Below, piece by piece: positions 7,994 to 17,846 of a stretch of 20,129 bases of DNA. The position numbers were made by a program, and so were the translations under genes. Numbering within the stretch: position 1 is the stretch's first letter; each line of letters starts with the position of its first letter. The notes under the pieces are model-generated. The model saw nothing but the letters and a program-made list of their open reading frames with translations, was not told the origin of the DNA and searched no databases. The DNA is from Perkinsus olseni (taxonomy: Eukaryota; Perkinsozoa; Perkinsida): NCBI GenBank assembly GCA_013115125.1, contig JABANN010000585.1, positions 1 to 20,129 of the forward strand. The letters are read 5' to 3'.

Positions 7994-9695
7994 ATGGCAG
8001 CTCGGCAGTGCATCCCCAGCCGCGTTCGCGCATTCACAAGCGTAGTTGATCGTCGGATAAGTGCCGAGAGTATCTTGGAAGCGTATGCAAGCTCTGGTGG
8101 CCGGACGGAAGAGGTAGCGGCTCGGTTCATTACTTAGTGTGAGAGGGTTTAGATCGCCTATCGTCTCGAGGCCGGTCGGTTTGGGAAACTAATTCTGAGA
8201 CCCAGGATCGATTCTGGAACCAATTCCACGAGCAAAAATCAGTCCCACCTTCCACGAGCATCAATTTCTCGCTGCTGAGGCACGTCAGTCTGCCGGTCGT
8301 AATAACTCATTCTGAAACTTACAGCCGATTTTTGAATGGATTTTCGCGCGAAAAATGCAGTGCCACACTGACGCCAGCGGGGACGCTGAAGGGTGACTCA
8401 CGTTTTGGCCACTACGGTGAGCACATCTGGTCCGAGGTACTCCAACGACGAGAGTATCAACTGAATGTGTTCAGTATATTTATGCCGGTCCCAGAAAAGA
8501 TTCCCGAAGGCCATTTTACACGTGAAAATAGTAGCCGAGTCGATTCTGAGATTCAACGCCCTTGCCTTCACCACAGGTGTCGTACCATGTGGCCAGGCTC
8601 ATGGAGTTGGCTAAGAGCCGAGACAAGGTCGCCATGGACGACCCTAGATACCTCTCAATGGTAGTAGCCCCGCCCTCCTGTTCCTGAAGGCACTTGGTCT
8701 CTCTCAGCTGGCGCAGGTCGCTCGGCACCGCATCTCCTTCACCACTCAAATGCTGTGCGGTGTGGTGGAGGCTCTCGGCAGACTTGGACGCTCCGACCTA
8801 CTCTCGGATACTTACACCACGGTAGTACGGGCGTCGCTACTGTGCTACGCGAATCCTTAGCGCCGGTGTTTCCTATCACGTACGGACGCTGCCATTTGGT
8901 GAAGAACAGGCGCAGTGTCTGTGACCCGGATACCGCGCCTGTCACCATGCAGGTGGACAGCCTGTAACTATATACCGTAACGACTCTGTATGATGCATTG
9001 AACTCATTGTGGATAGCTCTCGACGTCCAGTTACCTCATTTTGGGCGCTAGTTCTCTCGGTAATTTTCGCATCAAAGTCCAGAGAAGACTCAGCTTTGTT
9101 GGGTGTAGTAACAGTACCGTGAAGAGCAGGGCTGACATGTCGTTCGGCCTTAGTCTCGCGGCCTTCTTCAGTTGATACTCTCGTCGTTGGAGTACCTCGG
9201 GCCAGATGTGCTCACCGTAGTGGCCAAGACGTGAGTCACCCCTCAGCGTCCCCGCTGGCGTCAGTGTGACTACATAGATACGCTATGCATAACATTCAAG
9301 GTGAGGGCGCACAAAAGATATTCGCCGTGCTGGATCAGCGTATTCAAGAGGAGCGAAACACGTAAGTCTTGTCGACAGTAGACGTTGCGTGAGCGTACCT
9401 CCCTGTGCAGCGAATGATGTGAAAGCGAGGGAAGAACGGTGCTATTGGGGGCGTATCTATTAGGATAAGGGATGGATCCTCATCTCGTAGAATCGTCGAG
9501 ATGGAGACAGCGTGACGTCGTACGCAGTAGATAAACTAGACGGGTTAGCTGTATCAGCTACAGCCCGCATTCACGCCAAGTCAGCGCGTGGCCTCTCTTC
9601 GCTTGGCCTTCCAGCTTCTGTCGCATTCCGAAGTTAGAACCGAGGGTAGATGGCTCCATGCCATGGAGTCCATGGGGCTCCTCAGTAGCAGTAGC
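7994..9695 (+). other. Helical-repeat gene, exon block 1 (N-terminus)
   Basis: Exons: 7994-8113 (donor GTAGCG), 8577-8660, 8708-8821, 9172-9230, 9278-9361, 9464-9494 and 9549-9695. Introns: 463, 47, 350, 47, 102, 54, then 43 bases to 9739. Phases agree at every junction. Recognisable stretches include YHVARLMELAKSRDKVAMDD, ISFTTQMLCGVVEALGRL, LILSSLEYLGPDVLTVV continuing across a 47-base intron into AMHNIQGEGAQKIFAVLDQR, and SQRVASLRLAFQLLSH. Another donor for the first exon (GTGTGA at 8137) is possible but out of phase with the next exon. The acceptor of the 9549 exon could lie nine bases later in the same phase. Confidence 0.65.
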
Positions 9696-12600
9696 GTGTT
9701 GCGGAGGTTCAAGCTTCTTTCCATCATACGAAGAATAGGAACCGTTTCGTATCGGCGATGATAATGGAATGAGGCTGTTGAGAATCTTGCGCTACTTGTG
9801 GCCCATAAGGTTCACTCTGGTCGATCTGTGCACTGCCATGTTGTCCTCGGAGATTTACCGAGAGAGGAACCCCTCTAGCAAACGGAGGACGCCAGACTAC
9901 CCTGCCATACTAGCTGACCTCATTGCGGCTAAAGAGAGGCTGTCTACGCCAGAGTTGGCAGATGCACTCCGGGCGTTCAGCATCGTGTATCGCCGCCGGC
10001 TCGAGGAACGCGATGGCGGAATTCGGGACTTGGTGAGTTGGACTTGGCGCCGTGGGGTCTTGTAGAGCGCAATCAGGAGAAATGTGGTACATTAGTACTC
10101 GATGTGGATTCAAATCTTAGCATATGGTATAGCATGCCTGCGGGCTGATCGCCATCTGATCGGTGTTGGTGTGAGCCGGGTCTCGTGGAATGGATTTCAG
10201 CATGATTCGACTTCGGACGGATCGATAGTGAAAAATCATTCATAGCGTCACATGCATCTTGTTGGTGGTGCTGAAGATGTGCCATAACCAATGTGTTCGT
10301 TGTCGCCTTGTGTGGATGGACAAGGGCAGTTGAGTGATCGTTAGCGAAGCGTTGTACTCAGGCAGATGCTTTGCTGGCCTCTGAGGAGCGCCCGCCTCAG
10401 CTGGCATCGAGCGTAACGTCTCTGTTGGATCTCGACCTTCCAGACCATGCGGCTGGACTCTTGCGGAGGCATCTTACCACGACAGATGTGGGCAGGGAGG
10501 GGCCATTGTTCTTGTGATGACGGCGAGAACATCGCCGGGCAAGCTTTCATTGGCTGATTCTTCTCACGAAGTGCTATCGATCAAACTTCAATCGCCAAGG
10601 GATGATTGATCGTCGAAGAAAAATATCTTGATACGAAAAATTCAAAGATTCTCAGCTCTATGAAGCAAGGGCGTGCTTCGGATCGGTAACGAACTCTGTT
10701 GGATTCGAGCCACGATCTGCAAGCCTGCCATATCTGCCGCTGATTTCCGTATTGTAGTCGTCTTAGGAGGGTATCAGTTGTACGCTAGCGACCTGTGTGC
10801 TATGGACAACTAGAATGCTTCAAATTATCTTGAAATATTGGTAACAGTTTGGACGAGTTACGAGGCGAAATTGATAGGGATACTTTCTAGCGCCTCGCTG
10901 GTTACAACTCCAAAGTATCGCTTCATGATCTATCCTGATTTCCTTTGCAGGAGTCGCCGGGAAGGAGGCACTCTGCCAGGGAGGCAGTGAGCTTGATAAG
11001 AGTGATGACAAGATTGCATAAAAGCCGGGAAGCAGAGACGAGGAAGTGGTGGCAGCCGACGGTTGATGCCCTCTACCTCGATGTGGTAAGTCGGAGCGAC
11101 GGCCCCGCCGGCCTTGGTACGCGATGATTGTAGGCCTACTCGAAATTCAGCAAGGTCTTATAGTATTGGTATGGTGTTGAATATAGATATATGTACCTCA
11201 GATCAGCGATACTAATATGCGATACAGTCCCTTATAGTGTTATTAATGCTGGGTAATTAGTTGATATTAAATATTTTCTTTCATAAGACATAGTCTATCA
11301 TTTATGGCATCAACACTGAAGGTTTATGTATAGCTATAAGGATCCATAGATAAGAAAACAGTGAAGAGTGATGCTCCATGTGCTGTTGATCTCATAATAC
11401 GTTTTTGATGCCGCGTTGTTAGTTCGTATCATATATTTACTTTCATAAAGAATATTTTGGTTCATGAAATCTTCGTTAGAGGTTTATGTTTTACTCTATT
11501 ATGAGGGCCCATAGATGAGATATTGGTAAATATTAGTCCACGTACCATTGATGTCATTGTATAGCTGACGAAAGTTGTGGTGAATATTTTTAGATAGCAG
11601 GATTGGCGGACCTGGACACCGCACAGTCTATGCACCTCTTGCGAGCGATAGCCCAAGGCCGAGTCTCGAGAGTGTGTCCGAGTAGGGAGTTGAAGAAAGA
11701 AGTTATACCCTTGCTGATGACGGAGGTCCTGAGAGAGATCAGTAGGTCATTTTTGCTGTATTCTAGGACCTTTCGGAAAAGGTGTGTTTCGTGGGTGGTA
11801 TCTGAAAATCGACGATTCGCGCGTCGCTGGAGCCCGGGCGACCACCAGGCTGCATTGAGCCATCTTGCGAGAGGTGTGTTGGATCTATTTTTATATGCGT
11901 ATGAGAGCGCATCGGTCGAGACGTGGCTGCTTCAGCCTAGGCGTGCATGTCCAAGCGCAGTTGAACGCATTGAGGGCTGGTTTCAGAGTGATGGTGTTCA
12001 GAAGCGAATCGTCACCATCTGCTCGTGTCACCTCAGGAAGTCTGCCTCCGAGTACAGTTGCCTTCGCTTTGCGCTGCTGTGTGAAGCTGCAATACTGGGA
12101 TTCTGATTTCTTGGCGGGTGCCTCGAAGGTCTTCCTGGACAGAATGGAAGAGTACCTCGGGGGCCTCTCCGGGAGAGTGCGTAGTAGTGTATCTTTTGGA
12201 GGTGTGTCGAGCCATGCTGAGTATCATGGTCTTCGCCGTTGGGATAGTCTCGTTGGTATAGTTTTGGGGACGCAGGGTCCAGCAATGAGGGGCCTCGTCC
12301 CTGCGAGCTTCTTGACCCTGTATAATACGCTGGTGCAGTCGAGTGGTATGAAAGTTTTCGAGTAGTACCAGCTGCTCCTATCAGTTAGGCCCAAACTCTT
12401 TGTAGTTGGTGAGAATTTGAAAAGTCGTAGAATATTACCTCCACAAATTCTTAGCATATACGGCTTGACATCGCGCCTCAAACTGCCAACTTTTTACAGG
12501 GGAAGTATACAGTATGTTGCCATCGATGGCTTTTTTTTCGTATCATTCTCCATGGTGAATCGGGAATATCTTCTTCGAAGCCGTTTAAGAAACTTCGCAG

Positions 12601-15600
12601 GAGGGGTCATCACTTCGTTGCCGTTCTAGCAAGGAAGGCCAATGCTCCGTCATGAGCGGGTGGCGGAGAATTATGAATATGAGTGTTACGAGAACATGTA
12701 CATACGACCTACACGTATGTTGATTTAAGAGTTCTCCCCTGCAATTAGATACCCGTCGAGAGCGCTTGCGTCATGTCTTTGGGCACTTACTAAAGCTGGC
12801 CTGGACTCCAAGGAGGTGGCTGAGAAGGCAGTACTATGCGCCAGGGATCGAGTGATGGAGATGACCCCTCAAGACGCTACCACCATCGCTTGGACCATGG
12901 TATATATCCTTTCTGTGTTTTCCTAGGAGTAACGGGCATGCAATCTGTCCCTGCGAATATGGTGCGTCGACTGGAATTGGTCGACCAAACTGTGATATCA
13001 TCGGTCTCCATCGTATTTTTCTATGGCCACCTCGTTAACTCCTCGAAGGTGGCTCCTGGGTTGTTCACGACCCATTGCGACATGTACCGCCACGCCACAG
13101 GTCGGCTATTCTCGCTTGATTCCAGGCTCGAGCGAGGTTCCGAGCGGATGCTCTGAAGTACCTGACGCCAATGCTATCTCGTGCACTGCGAGAAGAGAGG
13201 ATGAACGCGAGGGATAAGGCCATGCTCTTGTGGACAATAGCAGAGTGGGTCTATGACGAATCTCCGTGAAATTGCCCTGAGCAAAATTCTCGATCTGGTC
13301 TGTATTCGCGGCTAGACGGGCAGTCGTCCTAACAACTCTTTGCCGCAGCGAAATTCATGAGTGTCGATTGGAACTGGTTATCCTTCCGCTCTGGCCGAGT
13401 AGTGGAAAATTTTTTTCGGACTGCGACAGCTTATTCTTCCCAGGCACAGTTCCGATGGGCTCTTAGAGAACCCACCTCTTGAGGACTTCTCTACGCTAGC
13501 TGAGGGTATCACGAGAGATCTCGGGGCCTCGCTCATCAGTGACAGCTTCACCAACGCTGATATCATAGTTCTGCTCCTATCGTAAGCTCGACATGCGGTG
13601 ACCCGGTGAAGTTCGTATTGACAGGTATTCGAGGCTCAGTCAGTGCGGTCGGAGTCCGGAGGACGCCAAGACAGCGATACTGTCTCTACACAGAGCACTG
13701 TACGGTGGAACGCGTGTGTGGCCTTTCTCCGGATGGAAATTTTACTTTTCGGGCAGTGTGACTCTGCTTGTCTGGTGTTGTTCATGTCTTCCGGTTGCGG
13801 GAAGCAATAGCGCTATGATAGTGCCACTACCTTCAACGCCTTCCTGACGACCGAGATGCTGTAGTTACTACAGTGTAGTATTCTGCTCTAGTATTCAGTA
13901 TGGCAAGGAGCCAAGTATCTCCCTCTTGTCCTCTGCACTAGATCGCTAGTGCCTGCATATTTACACGCATTTACAAGTGTTCTTCTCGCGACCACGGTGT
14001 AAACGGTGTATTGAAGGACAGACAAGACGTGGTTCACGCCTCTCTGTCAGGTATGGCCGTGTGAATTCTCTGGACCTTTCAAGTCTGTGTTTTGCATGGT
14101 TCCTCATAGCCGTTTCTGAGCTCTCCGATCCAGCTCTGCAAGGACCTATAGCGCTCGCTACGGCCCGGAAGGTGGCATTCACTTCTCGAACCATAAGCGG
14201 GCTATTGCACGCTTGTTGGCGTCAGATGTCCCGCCGTGGGATAACAGCGAGTGCACAGGATGCTGCCAACGCCATTTTAGCATTGCAGAAGTCCTCGGGT
14301 GAGCTATCGCGGCTCAGGGGTGCGCCGGATGATGGTTTTTGGCAGGGATTGATGATATTGAGAAATTGATAAGAGAGCCACTGCGGACGGCATGCATGAA
14401 GGCAATCGTAGATGAACCTCAGAAAGGGAGAGATGAAGGCATGACTCCCAACGCGTTGAGGACATTCTCGCTCCGAGGTCGTGAGGCTTCTCAGATGCCC
14501 GGGCTAATCACCTGCTGACCCTAGCGATGGCGGGTCCGGAGGCTCTCAGACTCGGCTCCGAGGAAGTCGATAGAATAGTGTCAGCTCTGACGGACTGCAC
14601 CCCGGGGTTTTCACAGCAACAGCAGGTCAGGTAGGCTGGCAGACTTCGTACTGGCCGTGCTGGATTAATGCTTCGCAGCAGATGCTTGATGAGTCTGGCG
14701 AAGCTCTTGAAGCGGCACGGGAAGAGTAAGGAGAACGAGCTCTTAGCGGCCATAACCCAAGTAGGAAAATGATGCTCACGGAAAGGGGGTCCGTGAACTG
14801 TGATGGAGATTTTAGAGGGCCCGTTCGTCGCGTCAGGAAGTTGTTGCGACCGGCGCCGTGCTCAGGTACAGGACGCGTTGCTACTGACTGCATCGAACTC
14901 GCGGCCGAAGGGTAGCTACTGATTCAGACTAAAATCACTATTCTGCTGAGGTTAGGTTCGGACCTCCTCGCTATGTGCTGGTCCCAGCTCAAACTTACTC
15001 AGTATCTCAGCCGAACTGGCGGTACTCTTAGCCCAGGCAATCGGAAGTAGTAGGCCAGTGAAGCCAGTGGTGCGGCTACTCTCCTTCCCCACGAGCAGGT
15101 TCCTTAGCCGACTCCGTCGTACGATGCATCATGCCGTTGAGCAGAGGAGAATACCGTGGCCAGAGCTGTGCGAGAACATCCAGGTTCGTCGCTCGAGCTT
15201 ATAGTCTCGGAAAATTCTCCCTTCCCCTTTCTGAACGAGATTGTATGCTTCCAATGAACGAACCACGCACCCAATAGTCGTACCGATGAGGTGCGACAGT
15301 GAACGAGGTTTTTACTATCGTTCGTGTATCGAACATGGCGGATCGTAGCGTTTTAATTCAGCAATGACTGACACGTTATGCAGCTAGCGTTAGAAGGACA
15401 ACGGATCCGTACGCAAAGGCAAATAGTCGACTCTTATCAGGCTTCCCCCCTTCCCCCCTTCCCCCCTGAACGACTCGCTACTTCGTGCCGGCACCATTGT
15501 TGTTTGCAGTTACTGCATAGCGCCGGAGTGTTTGACAGCCTGTCTTACGAGGCTAAGTCTGAATTATGGAGGTCTGCATCGTATCGCCAGAAGAAAGGTG

Positions 15601-16098
15601 TGCCGAGGCCGGAGAGAAGGGACGCTTCGCTCGGAGCTGGCGTGGTGAGCTACACGTCATTTATGCCACGGTGATACTATCGACTGTTCAATATAGGATC
15701 CTCGGAGTGGTTTGAAGGGGTTACATAAGAAGTTCCGGACACCGGCAGCCACGAAGTATGCTCGCTTATTGGCTCGCCTGCCTGCCTATGGCTCTGTTTG
15801 TTTCCGGAAACGGAGACTGACTACTTCTTGTCAGGCACGCGTATTTCCAGATCTCCGAGAGCAAGTTGGTGGAGGAGAAGACGGAGCCGGAGGAGGAGGA
15901 ACTGTTCGATAAGGTCTGTGTTAACCATGTTGCTGGATGAGTTCAATACCGTCTTTTCCCATTTTCCGGCGTATCATTCGATCAACCGCTCAGGACCGGA
16001 TATACGGCGGTATGCAGCCTTCGAGGAAGATCCCTGCGCAATCCTTCATAGAACAAGTCCGACGACTGAAGGAACAAGAAGGTCGCAACGCTCGATGA
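7994..16098 (+). CDS. Large mitochondrial-type alpha-helical-repeat protein, about 29 exons
   Basis: A single plus-strand gene of about 8.1 kb, coding for about 1,180 residues. Exons were found by protein-like composition plus GT-AG sites of matching phase; nearly all junctions fit, and the unresolved ones are listed in the block entries. ATG at 7994 follows an in-frame TGA at 7955-7957 and opens MAARQCIPSRVRAFTSVV, an Arg-rich, acid-poor start typical of a mitochondrial targeting peptide. The rest is a string of helix pairs with LxxxLxALxxAG-like spacing (for example ALASCLWALTKAGL, TTIAWTM, TISGLLHACWRQMSRRG). This style is known from organelle RNA-binding families of alveolates and algae (FASTK/RAP and octotricopeptide proteins). 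No terminal RAP or nuclease domain is visible; the C-terminus is acidic then basic. The likely role, mitochondrial RNA processing or ribosome assembly, is inferred. It could be two adjacent genes if a missed start lies in an intron, but phases run through. Confidence 0.7.
8364..9268. repeat. Long inverted repeat: reversed copy of one exon
   Basis: Arms 8364-8465 and 9167-9268 are 102 bases each, reverse complementary at 99 positions; the three differences are all transitions. The right arm is TTCAG (acceptor end), the 59-base exon 9172-9230, and the first 38 bases of its 47-base intron. The left arm is the same unit reversed inside intron 1 of the same gene. Sequences outside the arms do not match, and no other reversed exon is present. 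The 701-base interior holds two exons (8577-8660 and 8708-8821). Confidence 0.95.
9739..12530 (+). other. Helical-repeat gene, exon block 2
   Basis: Exons: 9739-10032, 10362-10514, 10951-11085, 11594-11873, 12058-12176, 12276 to 12332 or 12345, and one beginning at 12372 or 12385. Introns: 329, 436, 508, 184, 99 and 39 bases. Phases are 0 throughout except the phase-1 intron 11874-12057 and one of the two choices for the 39-base intron. Stretches: YPAILADLIAAKERLSTPEL, LADALRAFSIVYRRRLEE, LLDLDLPDHAAGLLRRHL, AVSLIRVMTRLHKS, then LSHLAR joined across the intron to VAFALRCCVKLQYWDSDF and FLDRMEEYLGGLSG. The 99-base intron is a multiple of three and has no stop, so it might instead be coding. 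The 3' end of the last exon is unresolved; it contains ILPPQILSIYGLTSRLKL. Confidence 0.7.
11248..11560. repeat. Diverged tandem duplication in an AT-rich intron
   Basis: Two related copies, about 11248-11398 and 11410-11560, are offset by 160-162 bases. Shared blocks occur in the same order: CTTTCATAA (11278, 11440), GGTTTATGT (11321, 11481) and GAT(C/G)TCAT (11388, 11550). They lie inside the 508-base intron 11086-11593, which is much more AT-rich than its surroundings. Identity is moderate, so the duplication is old. Confidence 0.7.
12749..16098 (+). other. Helical-repeat gene, exon block 3 (C-terminus)
   Basis: Exons: 12749-12899, 13126-13265, 13349-13376, 13430-13581, 13625 to about 13717, 14051-14298, 14346 to about 14454, 14495-14625, 14679-14725, 14816-14865, 15011-15183, 15510-15644, 15697-15795, 15851-15913 and 15994-16098 (TGA). 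Introns include 226, 83, 53, 43, 47, 53, 52, 55 and 80 bases. Unresolved: the link into 12749, the donor near 13717, and the junction near 14454-14494. Stretches: KYLTPMLSRALREERM, LEDFSTLAEGITRDLGASL, PEDAKTAILSLHRAL, AANAILALQKSS, AELAVLLAQAIGSS, RLLARLPAYGS, then acidic KTEPEEEELFDK and the basic end FIEQVRRLKEQEGRNAR. Confidence 0.7.
15443..15466. repeat. Three TTCCCCCC repeats upstream of an acceptor
   Basis: Three perfect 8-base units. They lie in intron 15184-15509, about 45 bases before its acceptor (TGTTTGCAG), so they add a strong pyrimidine tract on the sense strand. Confidence 0.9.
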
Positions 16099-16335
16099 AA
16101 AGTTTTTACTTCATGTCTCTTCGCCTTTCCAACAAAACCACGACAGCAGCCGTTTCTAGAAGCATGTTTCTGGGCCTCGTATCAGGACAGAGTTCTTGCT
16201 AGTTGCCAAGACTGAGTGCGGAAAGGGATCGAAAAAATTGGTAGCCGGAGGCACAGGATTCAGTTAGCCAGGTGCACATTGCGCAGTAGCGATGTCGGCC
16301 CGACTGTTTCGAATAGGAGTCTCATGCCTCTTCAT

Positions 16336-16760
16336 TGAAGAGTCTTCAAGGATCCAAATCTGATGGCCTGGTTTTCCTTCGTCGACGAGGCTCACTTGAC
16401 ACCCTGGCCGCTAGAGAAGCATGGGACCGTTGTCTAAAACCTGACGTACTTGCTGACAGCAAGTTGCTGTGGTTCCCATCAACAGAGTTTCCAGTTCGTC
16501 AACTCGTTCTCTTGGGATTGACTGCTTTCAAGTCTGGGCTGTATTCCATGTCCCAGAAAAGACAGTGAGCCGGTTGAGTGGTGTTGCAAGGTCTCAGTTC
16601 TTCGAGGGAGCCATCTCGTATCGTTCTTATCATACTGAAGAATGTGGTACCACTTTTGTGATAGTTCTCCTACACTATTGCGCTGTGCAATCCATCGATC
16701 CCGGGAGTGGCCGGAGCGGTTTCCTGTTCACTCAGCAGTGTTCGGTTGATCCATCCTGAT
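16336..16760 (+). mobile_element. Decayed Tc1/mariner-like DNA transposon remnant
   Basis: A frame at about 16336-16435 reads KDPNLMAWFSFVDEAHLTPW, matching the first catalytic Asp region of IS630/Tc1/mariner transposases (pattern F-x-DE-x-x-F). It ends at a stop after HGTVV. Homologous-looking sequence continues in other frames: FQVWAVFHVPEKTVSRL, then QFFEGAISYRSYHTEE, then SGFLFTQQCSVDPS, which resembles the second-Asp segment (QDNAxxH) with the Asp replaced. The coding region is thus frameshifted and lacks its second catalytic Asp, so it is inactive. No third acidic residue or terminal inverted repeats were found. Confidence 0.45.
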
Positions 16761-17846
16761 AGCAGTTCTAGGATCAATCCTGAATGCATTAACAGGAGCA
16801 CAGAAGCGATCCTGGGACTGATCCTGGCATCCTGTTTTTTGGGCCGATAAGCGAATCACGATCCATGGCGGATCTTGGGAAAAACGGGCCTTGCAATTGT
16901 CATTCCAGCGTTGCCCAAAACCCGCGCGACAACAGCGGGCTATCGAAGGCTGCCCTATCTCGGAGGTCTTGTTCACTGGGCCAGGTGACGGACCGGTGTG
17001 CAATCCACGGTCCCAATAGGTGAAGCTTGGGGTACTGAGGCGCGAATGACGTAACGCAAGAGGGGCTCGTTAGTTGAGGGAGTACAATGTAGAGACACAG
17101 AACTGCTCGGCACTGGCGGGCGGGCGACGTGGAACATGGTCCGAAAGACGCTGTCTACGTCTAAGCCCGCATAGAGCCTCTATCCCTCTATGATAGAGGG
17201 GTTACAGTCTACTGTACTGCTACGTAAATAGGATCAGCATCTCAGAGTAGGTATGAACCTGTTCTCGGGGGCTTTGCCCGCGAACGCTGGTCAAGTAAAC
17301 TGCGATCTTCGTCTGCTCTAGATTAGGCGAGTAAACTCGCGAATTGGGCAGCAGAAAGATGATCAGGCACCGTGGGGTAACACGTAAGCTCTATACACTA
17401 GCGTCGGTAGACGCAATGGGAGCTGCTAGACTGCCTAGATTGGCTACAGAAAGATCAAGTCTTGAGATGAGATGACAAATAGGTATGTTAAACTCGACTG
17501 AGTTATTATGTGTGTGTGAGTTTATAGTCCAACGCCGGTTCCGGCTTAGTTAGACTCTTGCCGATGTGCACAGTTGGAGACACTCTGTAGCGTTGATATG
17601 CAGAGCAAACAGACAGATTATCAATAAGCTTCCCTCAGGGGTACTTTCAACTAGAAAGTTACTTTCAAACTGAGTTATTATAACCAGAACAGCCTACAAA
17701 ATTGATCGCGAAGTACGGACTGACGTGAGATTGACACTCTCTTTGCTGTGAGGCTAGCTACACCTTGCCACTGGTGCGAGCACCGCACCACGAGCCTCGT
17801 TGGGCGCCCACAAGACAATGTGATAATCTGAATGAAGATGACTGAT
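16761..17846. other. No supportable gene
   Basis: Both strands were read. There are GATCCTGG-like short repeats at about 16770-16840, a small hairpin of CTCTAT motifs near 17180-17200, and a TG run near 17508. The first part may hold decayed 3' transposon sequence. The right end would include the 3' untranslated region of the collagen-like gene. Confidence 0.5.

Noticed and set aside
8332-8664. Plus-strand 110-codon ORF containing HYGEHIWSEVLQRREYQL, and its twin on the minus strand near 9270-9030
   Set aside because: Both are antisense readings of the duplicated exon unit. In the opposite sense the same bases give a spliced exon with acceptor, donor and phase match, so the protein-like look is a shadow.
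11865-12365. Independent 166-codon ORF
   Set aside because: Its first half is a frame shadow over an exon and intron of the large gene; its second half is exons 12058-12176 and 12276 onward of that gene.
14454-14494. A 17-base or 40-base intron joining exon 14346 to exon 14495
   Set aside because: The 17-base option is too short to splice and the 40-base option mismatches phase; the junction is left unresolved.
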